A DNA stretch of 64,000 nucleotides from Trileptium ribeirensis (Eukaryota > Nematoda > Enoplea > Enoplida > Thoracostomopsidae), in contig JASANE010007482.1 of assembly GCA_030248225.1 (NCBI GenBank), positions 31,033 to 95,032 on the forward strand, given 5' to 3'. Below the pieces are notes generated by a model. The model was not told the origin of the DNA, ran no database searches, and saw nothing but the letters and a program-made list of their open reading frames with translations. The position numbers and the translations under genes were made by a program. Below are positions 25,222 through 36,664 of this stretch, one piece after another. Position 1 is the stretch's first letter, and each line of letters opens with the position of its first letter.

Positions 25222-28200
25222 ATAAAAATAATCGTCCAAGAGACTTTATCCTTTCGATATTTTGAAATGATAGAACATCTGATGGTTAATTGCTGCTCAC
25301 GCATATGGTTTTGTATAAGTTTGCCCGTAGCTAGGTTGACTTCGAAACCATATGTGCCTTAGAGCTGACCGAGTGTATAAAGCCGTCCAAACTGCAGAAG
25401 TTCAAGTTTTGAATTATAATTATTGCTTCTAAACATGCTAGCCGAAACTGTCAAAGTTTTATCGAACTTTCCAAAAATTTCAAACATTTAAAACCGAAAT
25501 TTCTAACATCAAGCTTCATAAAATGAAGTCTTGATTTCAAAATTGCCTACGTTTTCGCTTCATTTCTTTGTCAGAATAAAGTCGCCATTTTGCCAGAGCC
25601 TTAATTACAAACTGAAATCAAAAGCAGTGGTAAAATCGTTCTCATACTATTTTGAAGAACATTAAATACTTTTGAACATTATCATCGATCATTATTGTTA
25701 TAAAAGCTCTAAAGCACAAAACACTAACAATCTTTATCTGTAATGTTCTAAATTTAAATAAATTGTTTACCTTGAAAGAGGTTTAACACACTGTCATCGT
25801 ATGTTGAAGGAACGTTGAAAAGTTATGTAGGTTTTGTGTGTGTTGCCATGTTTTTCATATCGCCAGAATTCATGACAGCTTTTCATCTCATTCTTCGTAT
25901 GACCTTATATAAACGAGTCACTAATACTCTTTTGAAGAGTCCTGAATTTCAAGTGATTGTCATCCGCTCTTAATGTTTCCATAAGCGTTATAAACTTTAA
26001 TTGTAAGTAAGCTCGCGGACCATGAATATCAAAGTTTGTATAAAAGAACGATATCGTTCCAAAAACTATTTTTGATACCGGAAATTAAATAGAATAAAAT
26101 CCGCAACTGGAAACCAATTAAAAACGTTTTAATTTCCGGCTCATTAAAAGCGAATTTCAACAGCATCGCATTTCATTAAATATTTATGATCTTGGATATG
26201 AACTTCTGCATTACTGTGTCATATTTATATCTATTGGACGATCGCCTTCTAGGAAGGATTCCCCTTCCCAACTTTATTCTCCCTCGCACTTTTCAAAGTG
26301 TCGTCATCATCATAACATCATCATCATAATCGTCATCATCACCATCATCATCTCAGATACCTATTTCAGTCAGTAGCGAACTTGGAGAGTCCGCGCCCTA
26401 TCACTACACCATAACTAATCATTGTAACTTCACCACCATAATCGTGCGCATCAATACCATTCCAATTGGGGCAAGCGATCTTGGATAATGTGCCCTTATT
26501 CTTTGCACTATGAGTCATTACTTCAACACCATCACCATGATCATAATCGCCATCATATCAGTTCAACACATACCTGTAATGATAGGAAAATGTGTGTTCC
26601 AGAGATTTGCACTATCGCTAATCCGTCTAACATCATCCTTGATCCATGAATGGTTATCAATTACTAGTGTGACAATTCTTATAGATTTTCAGACAGTTAT
26701 CGATTTCAGAGAGTTTATTTAACCAAGGTTGTTGATCTAACATGCTTCGACGTGTTTCACCTTTGATTTGCTTACACCACAGATGGGGAACCGCATCTGC
26801 TGAGACGAAGTAGAATTGTTGCTGTTCGATATTTAGTGAGAGAAAGAGTGCAATATAATGTTCTGTTGCTGCTCACTCGTTTTAATATGTCACGACCAGT
26901 TTGACTCAGACATTCTCTTTCTGTGGTTCCTGCCAGTGAGATGGACCCTCGCACCACATGATTGACAGTGACTGTCTGGGTTCAGATGTTCTAGAAAGCC
27001 TACAAATTTACACGTGATGTGGTCTACCATTATCACCACGGCCATCATGATCATCATCTCAGTTAGTTGCGTACGTCACTAAAGATCTTGCAGTTGCTCT
27101 CCTTATCACTGCATCACGATCAACCATTGCAATATTATCATGACCATTTATCATCTTAGTTTAGTTATACGTATACATCGGTAGCGCAGAGCTGGGAGCG
27201 GCGAATAAGATTCTGCCCCACCCGGTGCTAGATGCCCGTTTGTCCCACCGCATCCTGTGCGTGAACTGAACAGCTACGAAACAGACTCACGCTGCTAGGC
27301 GATAACATCTGAATGCACACTATTCTTAAAATTAATTCCTGATTTACACGCCAAATTGTTTATGACTCCAAATAATTACTGGAGTAATGCGGCGTACACA
27401 CTATAATGTCCCCGCTGTTTGGAACTTGTGCCCCCCTGTCGTCGCGATCCTACCGAATAAACAGGCAACGTGACACCCATACTGTAAATCAATTTCCGAC
27501 TGTATACGACACAGCCCTAGCTACTATATTTTTCTTTACAGTGATCCACGTACCGTTAGCTACCAACTTGGCGCGAATTAACTGTTACGGACACCATCTG
27601 TAGCTAATCCGGTTTATTAGTCAACTGTGTTGTGCAGTTTTTAAATTCTCGATAATTGCATCTTGACGATATGAACGTTTATGAACTAATACCGCACACT
27701 GTCAATAGAACTGAAAAAAGACACGGTGGGCTTGGTACTGTCGGGAAATGAAAAAACACCTAGCTAACTACCTTTGAAAAATAAATAATAACATTGGAGT
27801 GTCTAAGACACTTTGTTGTCCACAGTGTGCCTGACATTTTGTTGGGTACATAGGTTCTAAATTTTGGGCACATTCGCATAAGCAAACAACATCAAATTTA
27901 CAAACATCTATCATTTCCAATGGTGTTTTGCTATTTACTGAACGGTCTTGCTAAATTTTATCGGTTTATTCTGGATTACAGCATGAGACCTTAAGGTTCA
28001 CTATTGCTATAGTATTCACTATCAACAATTCCACCCAAAGCACTCGATTACCGCAACCATTAATGCAAATGGGTTTTGAAAGGCTGTTATTTGTAATTAA
28101 TTCATCCAGGTCTCACGACCGTTATGTACAATAGGAAAATTACACCTGAACGCTAAGATGAATTCTAAGCACTTAAGGTATTATGACCATTTTAATTTAT

Positions 28201-28751
28201 GCACACTGCAACTGCTAACAGATTCAGAAATAAGCCGAACATGATGTGTCGTGTTGCTTAAACATGTCCAGCCAAGCTTTATGAATAACCTCTAGGGCTT
28301 CAGCGAGGTTCAGGCTTAGTCTTGCTCTTGTTTACGTTATTGTCGTCACTAATAATCTCTTACTTGGCCACACATGCTCGAAACTCGCACGTTGCCCCAC
28401 TTCGCTGTGCTCATCACCCGTGATGCAGCTAAATGTCCCCTCCCAGCGCCAGCGTAGACCCGATTCCTTCCATATGTGCGGTAGCGTTCAGGAAAATGTC
28501 TGATAAGTTCACTCGTGATCTTTAATCGACCACCATGATCCTCATAATGACTGAAACATGCAACCACTTCTCACAAGTTTAGCAAACATTGTGAAACAAA
28601 TTTAACAAACTTTTCACTGCTGGGCGGAAATCATCAAATATCGAAACATCTTCCAAGACAGAATAAAATATACAAAATAAATAAATAAATAGGTAAATAA
28701 ATAAATGTATAAGCAAACAGACAAATAAATGTAATATCGCTTTGGTAAGAC
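25222..28751. other. Unit B middle block, no gene
   Basis: It is homologous to about 11787-14532, with an extra 26961-27708 segment. The ATC-rich decayed tandem repeat is present again at about 26300-26600, and a further diverged unit at about 27030-27180 suggests three or more original units. No coding frame is supported. Confidence 0.55.
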
Positions 28752-28780
28752 TGTAACAGGGCTGTTCCGGCCCGTTACGT
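28752..28780. repeat. Terminal hairpin of TGT...ACA element copy 1
   Basis: GTAACAGGGC pairs with GCCCGTTAC across a short loop at the extreme end of the element. Copy 2 has the equivalent GTGACAGGGCC/GGCCCTGTTAC at its matching end (about 45288-45312). Loop sequences differ while the stems are kept, which suggests the fold matters. Confidence 0.75.
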
Positions 28781-29889
28781 GCGCTTTGAAAGATTTCGGC
28801 GTTAAAATTACTTAAATGCGTCTCAAATTGAACCAGACACAGCTTGTGGGAATGAAATTTTCGAACGATACATGGTGCCATGGTCACTGATAATTGTGTT
28901 GTCATTCGATTTTTGTACATGTATTTTGTCATTGATATAGCATTGTATGTTTGTTTTATAATTGTATGGTTGGACTGGCTCACGTGAGCCCACAAAAAGT
29001 TCTCTTTAGCTAAGGGTTTAAACTCATGAAGATAAGGAGTGTAATAGAGTCCTTAACCGGCCAAGATAGGAGATCTGAACGGAACTCGACTACTTACTTG
29101 TCCCTACTTCCCCATTGAAACTTCAGAGTTACGACTGTCCGGGAATAGAAGGCCAGTTACAATTCATGCCGTCCTATGGGATGGGAAGTGATCGAAACCA
29201 AGCATATAGACTTTACCTGGGTTAAGCATTACATAGCGTAATGGTCGCGTCAATAAGCTGAAACAAATGGGTTACGGTAGCTTTCGAATACTCGGAAACA
29301 ACGGGCATCGGGCTCGTTTACCGGCTTGTAACAGTCCAACGGTTGAAATCTCCCGTAAATGTCCCGAGTACTTTCGGTAGAAAATTTTTAGGGTTTTCGA
29401 ATGAGGTCAAAATATCGCAAGTCGGTGGAGGATTTCACGAGATATCTTAGGAACAAACAGGTGAAAGTTCAACTAACAGCCATTACTTACGCTAGGTTTG
29501 GCTGGTGACAATGGTTCCAAGTAGATATAACTTAGGTATATATGGAAATATAGATACATATGTGTGTGTACTACTTGATTTTCACGCCCCGGTACCTCTA
29601 TTTTTTCCGCAACCACCGGATAAATCCTCTCTTTTCCACAGAATCGGCCTACGGTGTGAGATCTCTGTGTTTCCCCATCTTTAGCGCCCCGAAATCGCTT
29701 GACTAGCGCCATAGTAACCGGCCCTTCTCTTATCGCCAAATCATCGACCGGAACTGTACACGGCCCTAAGTGGTCAACCCGTTGAAGCATCTAACGCGAC
29801 CAGGCGGGTGTCGACCCGATAAGTTATCCCGCTGTTATGTGAGTTATTTTTCTGTTTCGTGCTTGATCCCTGACCTTAATCATACACAT

Positions 29890-30260
29890 GTGATTTCATT
29901 CATGATACTCATTCTACTCGCCTGTTTTTGGCGAGTACAACAATGTACGGCGGGCCCACGCCCGACTTCTCGCTAACCCGTCACAACCCGCCAAAGTGCC
30001 CCTAGTTCGGAATACCGAATATAGGTGGGTACAAACCAATCGAAAATTGATGCCTAACTCGAAAATAGGCAAATCGCCCCTCATTGCGTTCATCTCCAAA
30101 TATACCCGGCGGGCTTCTACCCGTTGGCCAGTTAACCCGGCACGGTCGACGAAAGCGCCCGCACCACTATCGACACTCTCTATCCGTGGTGATTTTAGTG
30201 CCCCTTTTGGGTTCGAATCGCCCTTCCAAGGCGAGTCCAACGACACCTGGCGGGCGTCGT
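29890..30260. repeat. Tandem hairpin units in element copy 1
   Basis: Three units of roughly 150 bp each contain a short stem-loop (for example ACTCGCC...GGCGAGT near 29920-29940 and ATCGCC...GGCGAGT near 30216-30237), followed by a CGGCGGGC/GCCCG-type motif. The corresponding part of copy 2 (about 43640-43910) shows the same pattern on the other strand. Confidence 0.6.
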
Positions 30261-30514
30261 TCCGAACAACCGTTAACGCGGGAAAGCCCGCTGAAACCCT
30301 GCATGTCGGAACCCAGATGTGAGTACCGACCCGCTACTACGTCCACCCCCCTCGTGTTTGGTGCCGATCGACCCTGTTCTTTGTCCTGGGACCGAATCTC
30401 ACCCCGGCCCCTCGAAAATCCCCAGGGTTTACCCTGTTCCGCTTCCCCTCCCGTGTCCCTTCTTTCGTGTCCTCGCTGCCCTTTTCCTCTCTCTAACCGA
30501 CGTCTTTGGTTGGT

Positions 30515-30522
30515 TGTTGGCG

Positions 30523-30555
<33 letters not shown>

Positions 30556-30774
30556 TGTGTGTGTTTCCGATGCGAACATGAGCGACCGTTTTGTCGCTCA
30601 GGTCGCCTGTGTGTCTTCTGTGTTTCATGTATGTGTTCATGAGTATTCGTGTGTATTTATATGTATGTATGTATATGTATGTATATATATACAGTATATA
30701 TGTATATATATGTATATATATAGTATATATATATACTATATATATACTATATATATACATATATATATGTATAC

Positions 30775-30808
<34 letters not shown>

Positions 30809-30815
30809 GGGACTT
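30515..30815. repeat. GTT run and long TA/TATG microsatellite in element copy 1
   Basis: About eleven GTT triplets lie at 30521-30555. A hairpin GAGCGACcgttttGTCGCTC follows near 30579-30598, and then about 150 bp of TATA/TATG/TACA repeats to 30810. Copy 2 has the equivalent hairpin (GAGCGACagaaaGGTCGCTC near 43301) next to a TA/CA repeat. Confidence 0.85.
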
Positions 30816-31728
30816 GGATATATATCTATAAGGGTATGACAAAAACAGGACGTTCAAGGGCAGGACATATAAAATTGTACTAAAATTATAAGTTTTACGG
30901 ACTGACTGGACATGAACGTTTGGGAAGGACGGGGGTGTTTAGGGCCCTTCCGTGGGTTCCTGAGGCCCCCGACTAGGCCCACTTGGCAGTTACGAGGTAC
31001 TAGGAGTGTGTTGCACCCCCAACCTCGAGATGGGTACATTCCCGTTGTCGGTTCCCCCCTGGGACGCTTAGAAATCCAATGCGGCGACACTTGGGAAAGT
31101 GTCAGAAAGGAACGTTCGGCTTTATCTCGCGAGCCGACATATAAACGTGCAATGTTTGCACGTTTATCTATAGATTTGATGGAAAAATTTCAGCCCCGAG
31201 ATGGACTCTTAGTTAATGGATGGGACAGCTAACTCGTCGAACAATAGGAATTTAGCATCAAACCGACGAGTTAGCCAACAAAGTTTGATTAATTAGGACA
31301 TGAAGACGAGATTGATCTGAAATGAGAATAAAGTCTTAGCTTATTCCGACTGTTCCCATACATAGGACGACTCACTGATTTCGAATTTGACAGGTGATTC
31401 AATCACTTTCATAGTACAGTTGGGGAATAACGGACGATTTAGGTAAGGGGTTTAGAGATTTGACTGATGGGTTTTGGGTAAGAAATTTTAACCTGATTGA
31501 CAGAAATTTGAAAATACAGATGGGATGGGGTTCAAAATTTCAAGAACATTCAGGTCAAATTTGCAGATGTTTGATCTCCGAGTATTCGGAGGGTTCAAAT
31601 TTAATGTCAGCGATTTCGATTGAAGCCGACTCTCTCTAAAGGGAACCCAGGGTTTACGATACCTGTCAAAAATAAAATTTGGGGAATTTTCTAATTGGGC
31701 GCCCGGGTTTGAACTAAAAAAGTGGGCG

Positions 31729-32010
31729 TCAAGAAATCGTCAGTGATTGGCCGGCGACAAAACCGCTATCCCACAGTATAGGCGAAAAATTTGAGGCGAC
31801 GACCAACGCGTCGACTTTTGGAATCAGTTCGACTTCGGCAGCGCGGAGTTTGGTCGACTTTACTGGTGGTTTTACATTGACTTTTGGCTTTCCTGTGCTT
31901 TCTGTTTTTGCGAGTTTGGAGCGGGATTCGACAGTTGGAGGACCCGCGCAGACATCTTCCCTCTCGCGGAAGGGGACTAGCGATTGCTGTCCCGGATCGA
32001 TTATTGTAAG
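31729..32010 (-). CDS. Conserved open frame in element copy 1, unknown product
   Basis: A frame open for about 93 codons ends in TGA at 31731-31729. Its last 45 or so codons match copy 2 (42133-42399) closely. Both contain LRAAEVELIP, then one variable residue, then VDALVVASNFSPI, and both end at the same TGA. Several differences are synonymous. The upstream half is Lys/Pro-rich and poorly conserved. There is no in-frame ATG at a sensible place, so it would be an internal exon, a fragment or a decayed gene. I do not recognise the protein, and conserved noncoding function is an alternative. Confidence 0.35.
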   Translation of the reverse strand, partial: LTIIDPGQQSLVPFREREDVCAGPPTVESRSKLAKTESTGKPKVNVKPPVKSTKLRAAEVELIPKVDALVVASNFSPILWDSGFVAGQSLTIS

Positions 32011-32138
32011 TCAGGAGAACAACCGAGAGCATGGGGGTTTATTTTCCCCAGATGTAACAGTGACAGACCATTCATAAAAACAAATTTAGTTGATAGTAGC
32101 TTGACTTTGTACACTATAGGTTGACTTGACGCCCGTCG

Positions 32139-32453
32139 CTAGACGTCTTGCTTCCCATGCAGACTTGTAACACTTTTACACGTTCCTTGACAAACCTCCT
32201 CAAGTCGAGTTCCGTTTTGGGCATCTTGAGCGATTGCACGGGGTAGTATTAAATTGTAGGCACTAAAGTCGAAGTCCTTCTGATTTCCCGTGGTCTTTAG
32301 GTAAGGACAAATTAAAATGGACGCCTCTGGTCCATGTTTTACATGACTTGCAATTCTTGAGTTAGGGTTGTAGAATTTTCCTGAGCTGACCACGGTAAAA
32401 TTGTTCCAATGAACGGAAGCTGCAAACGTAGGTACTTGCTTCATTGTTTTCAA
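32139..32453 (-). CDS. Open frame with FTVV..SGKF motif in element copy 1, unknown
   Basis: The 104-residue frame includes NNFTVVSSGKFYNPNSRIAS and, later, YLKTTGNQKDF. Copy 2 has the same motif (NFTVVGSGKF) at 41610-41804, but a one-base deletion near 41800 shifts its frame, and the rest becomes stop-ridden. DNA identity is high across the motif and fades afterwards. I recognise no domain. It may be the remains of an element-encoded protein or a conserved noncoding block. Confidence 0.3.
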   Translation of the reverse strand: MKTMKQVPTFAASVHWNNFTVVSSGKFYNPNSRIASHVKHGPEASILICPYLKTTGNQKDFDFSAYNLILPRAIAQDAQNGTRLEEVCQGTCKSVTSLHGKQDV

Positions 32454-32538
32454 TTATGGTTTACAAATTTACAGTTAGTGGACCGTTCGACGCTCATGCC
32501 GCTGTTTGAGCTCGAACTGACGACGCAGTTAGGAACGG

Positions 32539-32573
32539 AGGACTAGCCTCCATGGGGCTTTAGGAAGCCCCAA
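32539..32573. repeat. Twin hairpins in element copy 1
   Basis: GGAGGACTAGCCTCC (32539-32553) and GGGGCTTTAGGAAGCCCC (32556-32573) are two adjacent short stem-loops. Copy 2 keeps both (41531-41546 and 41549-41565), with the same loop letters CTAG and CCTA read on the element's strand, in the same order and spacing. Confidence 0.75.
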
Positions 32574-33289
32574 AATTGCATTTATCAGGACGAGTTAAGA
32601 AAATTTGGGGACTACAAAAAAGACTAAACAAATTCTAAGTATCTTAGCTTGAGCATAAGGTGTTTGCTTTCAGTCAGGAGCGATCTCTGCGTACTGCCTC
32701 AGTTGAATTATAGTGTTCTCATGTCGTTCCAGTGTCTTGTTTGATAATTATTTAAGGAAGCCATAGGAGCAGTGTCTAGAGGTTAGCCCCCAACCGCCCG
32801 AGAACCCGACAGCCCCTTATGACACCCCTTGCTAGTAACTTGTTAAATACACGGCGTTAGATTACTCCCCGCTGAAACTATTTCAGTTAAACTATTAAAA
32901 TTACCAAGGTTCCCAGTAATACATATTCATGGTCTAGGCTTGGGTCTAGGGCCTGACAAATAGTTTTTTCCAACTCAAATGAACGGAGGGCATGGCCAGA
33001 CGCCTTTCTCGGGTGTTGTTCACTCGTCAAAAGCACGTTCCGGTGCCCCCGTTTTCAAAATAAGTATACAATATCATAAGTCCAATAAAGAAAACTAGCC
33101 CCTTGCTCGAACCGTTTTGGCCTCAAATCGAGCGAGTACAAAAGACCATTTTATCTTTGGAGTGAACTGATCGCTGAGTTTAGCCATTCTTATATTTTAT
33201 CTCTGGTTGCCCGTTAGGCTATGTACTATGTATGCCCCTTTAGCTTTTTGCCGTTTTTTGCCTCTCTCCTTTTTCGTTTTCCAGTTTTG

Positions 33290-33360
33290 AAGATTCGATC
33301 CTGCCCGGGGAATTTAAGCCCACTGCAGAATTTTCAGTATTAACCACTCGACTACGTAGG
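33290..33360 (-). other. tRNA-Leu-like Pol III box region in element copy 1
   Basis: On the element's strand TAGTCGAGTGGTTAA resembles a Pol III A box. It is followed by GGGCTTAAATTCCCC, which looks like an anticodon arm with loop CTTAAAT, and then by GGATCGAATC, close to a B box. Copy 2 keeps CTGGTTAAG, GGACTTAAATTCTCC and GCAGGTTCAACTC at about 40721-40785. The T-arm does not fold well in either copy, so this is at most tRNA-derived. Confidence 0.4.
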
Positions 33361-34765
33361 TTATGGAAGAATCGACTAAAATGTCGATGATACCTCGACT
33401 GCACAATTTCGGTAGTGCAGTCGAGTCACTGCGCAACTACAACGTGCGCAGTACACTAAGATATTAAGATAAGTTATAGAAAGAGGACAAAAGAAAGAAC
33501 AACCAACCGAGACAAAAGAAGAGAGGGAAAACCGACAAAGAAACACCGACCCAAAAGGACGCGGACGCGTCCGAGGGCGAAATGCCCCGTGCCCCTGCCT
33601 AAAAGAATCACATGAAACCAACCGGGAGGAAGACCAAGTGTTGTCAAGAAAGACACTACGCCGGTCGAATTGTAGGCCGATTTCGGTCACTTGCCGTGCC
33701 CCATACATAAGTGTCGATCACATCCCAGAGCCCAAGCGAGAGAACTCAACAATAGGGCAGCCTGAGATACCCGCCAGATCTATTAGGACGATAAAATTGA
33801 TCGCCTAGGGAACCGCCAATGATGGCACTCGCCCGTGCTCACGCCCCTTCTGTAGGGCGTTGAAAAGTAACTAGGGGCGACAATTCAAAGTAATCAAAAT
33901 CGCGCCCCCGGCCATTATAGTGTAGTTTAGCTTGTACCCCACCACCAAAATCAACCTCATCGACGTAAGCCCACTATTTGCGGATTTTAAGAACAAGAAG
34001 GCAGTCTGACTCCTGCCTAGACAAATGACTACATCAAGGCAAAGGTGATTCGTGCAGGGCATAAAACCCGCCGTAACAGCGAAACGATGCAGAAGGCTTG
34101 ATAGGGATGTTAGGCAAAATGTATAGGGCTAGGAACTGACACCGAACGGAGTTGCTAGACATCGGTTTGCCATCTTAGTACCTGGCCTGTAATATAAGGA
34201 TCATTGGTATCCGCTCGCTTGTATTATGGCTAATTACTTATCCATAACCGTGTATTGAATTGTACTATAGTCGGTTTAAGTATTATAACCATGTCGTAAC
34301 CTGCACTACAAATCCATGCTTTTACTTGTATCATGATTTGTGGCCCTTCTCTATTGAACAAATTCGGTCAGGTCATCTAGCCTTGGTTGTAGCCGTAGTA
34401 TGCCGTCAATTTTGTTTGTCCGTTCGTCATTCTAGCGGCGGGCCTGGCTTTCTTGCCCTCGCCTGCCAGGCATCCAACAAATCCAGCTCGCCGCACGGAT
34501 TTTCTTCTACCTCCCCAGTATTTTCCATTGATTACTTATAGCGCCGCGCGTTATCGAGAGCGAATTTCGAACCACGCCAGAACACATGACCCGACGCCTA
34601 ACTGGACTGGTTCTTGCTGATGTTGGACGCCTCGGGCATAGATTTTGGTCCGGTTTTTCCGGGAACGGCTTCGCGCGTACCGCCCTCCGCCTTTTTGGAA
34701 ATATACAAGGGGAAGAATGAAAGAGCTGTTAGAATGTTACAGTTTTAATCCGTGTTGTTGCGTAT

Positions 34766-35047
34766 ATTACTTCGCGTGCCCGCTATTGACTGGTACTGTG
34801 TATAACCTCGAATAAAATCTTGAAAATCACTTTATGTGTCCCGTGTTGTTTATTTCCAGCGCAATAAGCGTCCAAATGGACGAGCCAATCCCACGTGACA
34901 CGGCTTATTACTTAGCGTGCCCGCTATTGACTGGTACTGTGTATAACCTCGAATAAAATCTTGAAAATCACTTTATAGGTCCCGTGTTGTTTATTTCCAG
35001 CGCAATAAGCGTCCAAATGGACGAGCCAATCCCACGTGACACGGCTT
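34766..35047. repeat. Two 141-bp direct tandem repeats in element copy 1
   Basis: 34766-34906 and 34907-35047 are almost identical, differing at a few bases (for example TTCGCG versus TTAGCG). Each holds CGAATAAAATC and GTCCAAATGGAC. I do not find this doubling in copy 2, so it is a recent change in copy 1. Confidence 0.85.
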
Positions 35048-36157
35048 GAAGAGGGGAATATCCCAAGCCCTGACACGTGCGGTTCGCCACCAGCGTTTGT
35101 ATACAAGTATAACGGCATCATGGCGACAGTGGTCCACAGAATTGTCTATCGAACTCACTCACGAAAACATCACACTCAAGTCAAGAACAAAATTTACTAA
35201 GAAAACCTTATCACCACATATGAATGCAATCTAGTTAGCAAGTTACCAATTAGGTAATCCGACGTTAAATTCTCAGGGAATGTCGGAACCCTGTGGGGGC
35301 CACATAGGCTACAACCGACTGAATTGTTCTACAGTAGTTTAATTGAGCTGAATCCAGAATTTTCATTGCAAACCTAAATTATCACACAATCTCATTTTAA
35401 ATTTAGTCAGACAAAACAACTTTCTTTAGACTAGTATAGGGAATATCGGTTGGGCATCATGACCTGTCAGCAGGATTCAGTGCCAGCCTCCCTCGGGGAC
35501 CTCAGCAAACATACCGAAATACTAGACATGTGCGCAACCAATCGGGCGGGGTCCGAACACACCTCGTGAAGCGCGCCTGCGGCCTGCCAAGCTCCATACC
35601 TTCTTGGGTCTGACAAAGAAAAAGGGTAAAATTACAAATTTCACGGTCCACCCATGAGGTTATGATAGCCGGGGTCGTATGGGCATGGTGTTAGGAAGTT
35701 GCGCCATGCAGCTGCGTCCCGTTATTACAAGACGACAGATTTTCCTTCCGATCAATAATCGTATCTGAAGAACCTAGATTAAAATATTAAAATAAAATAC
35801 TCTTCTAATCGCTTCCAATTATAGCTTCTAATCGAAGACAGCGGGAAGTAGATCATCGTTCGATAACACTTCCACAGCTGACTGTCTGTGGCCTAAAAGA
35901 TTATCGTGCCACACCGATACTGAAATTAGACCTATAGTATGGAATTGGATAGTTGTAACGCAGGTGCAGAATATGGATGAACTGTAGGTCTGAATACTGA
36001 TATAACAAATCAAACACTATCAACTGCCAGCGCGAACAACGAGAGCTAGTGAAGAAAAAGTATAAAGCTGAATTATATACATGAAAAATATGCACAGGGG
36101 TCGCAAATTTGGCTATGGCCTTCTGAATAACGAACACTAATATGTGCGCATTTACTA

Positions 36158-36664
36158 CTAGGTAAAAATTCCGTTATTCGGACCGTCAAGGTATAAGTTT
36201 ATAAGCCACCTGCTAATAAGCAAAGGAAGAAGACGCGTCGTCCAGATAACTAAAAATGCGTGAGATATAGTAACGCAATCAATACTAGACGTTAAAGCCA
36301 ATGACCAAAAACTGGATTTACGACCGGAAGGCGGCATTACGAAACGTTGATTGTACTTCACAGTGAACCATTCTTGAATAAGATACCTGGAGTCGATGCA
36401 ATAAGCCAAAAATGGCACTGACGGAGAAAACGCGACAATCAGCGGCATACAATTACCATAGCAAGAAAATCCTTCAAAACTATGGGCGTAGGTAATGCGG
36501 CGTAGTATTGCCATTGCTGAGACGTGTTCAGAGATCAAGTTATGCCAAAAACTATCAATTCTAGTAGCTTTTGATGAACAAAGTTCTGCATAAAAACGTG
36601 GAGTTGTGGTTGAAGTATCCGATGCAAACAAATCAATGATTAATGAGCCAAATCGTCGGTTCAA
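36158..36664 (-). pseudogene. DIRS-like RNase H fragment, unit B copy
   Basis: The 168-residue frame is longer than its unit A counterpart. FGSLIIDLFASDTSTTTPRF is followed shortly by IDSFWHN, and then by MPLIVAFSPSVPFLAYCI, which resembles the PxWPSxPFWPxL region downstream in DIRS-type elements. Frame continuity probably reflects chance survival, since flanking element parts are missing. No recombinase is visible. Confidence 0.5.

Larger units (their letters stand above)
28752..35729 (-). mobile_element. TGT...ACA element, copy 1, family not recognised
   Basis: The element interrupts sequence that is continuous in unit A at TTGGTAAGACGACGG (14522 onward). AGAC is repeated on both sides (28748-28751 and 35730-35733), or AAGAC if a 5-bp duplication is assumed. 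Plus-strand ends are TGTAACAGGGC and GTTATTACA. A second, diverged copy in opposite orientation is at 38939-45313. Conserved blocks and a shared reading frame suggest the element reads from 35729 down to 28752. No LTR, reverse transcriptase, integrase or transposase motif is visible. The TGT...ACA ends with 4-bp duplications would fit integrase-type insertion (LTR elements, Ginger-type DNA transposons), but that is only an analogy. Confidence 0.8.

Noticed and set aside
30084..30883. Several long frames (up to 207 codons) on both strands
   Set aside because: They run through GTT and TATA microsatellites and low-complexity DNA, giving runs of Tyr/Ile or Val/Leu, and they are not conserved as protein in element copy 2.
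34601..34660. Hammerhead-ribozyme-like CTGATG word in element copy 1
   Set aside because: The required CTGANGA and GAAA core and the flanking stems are not present.
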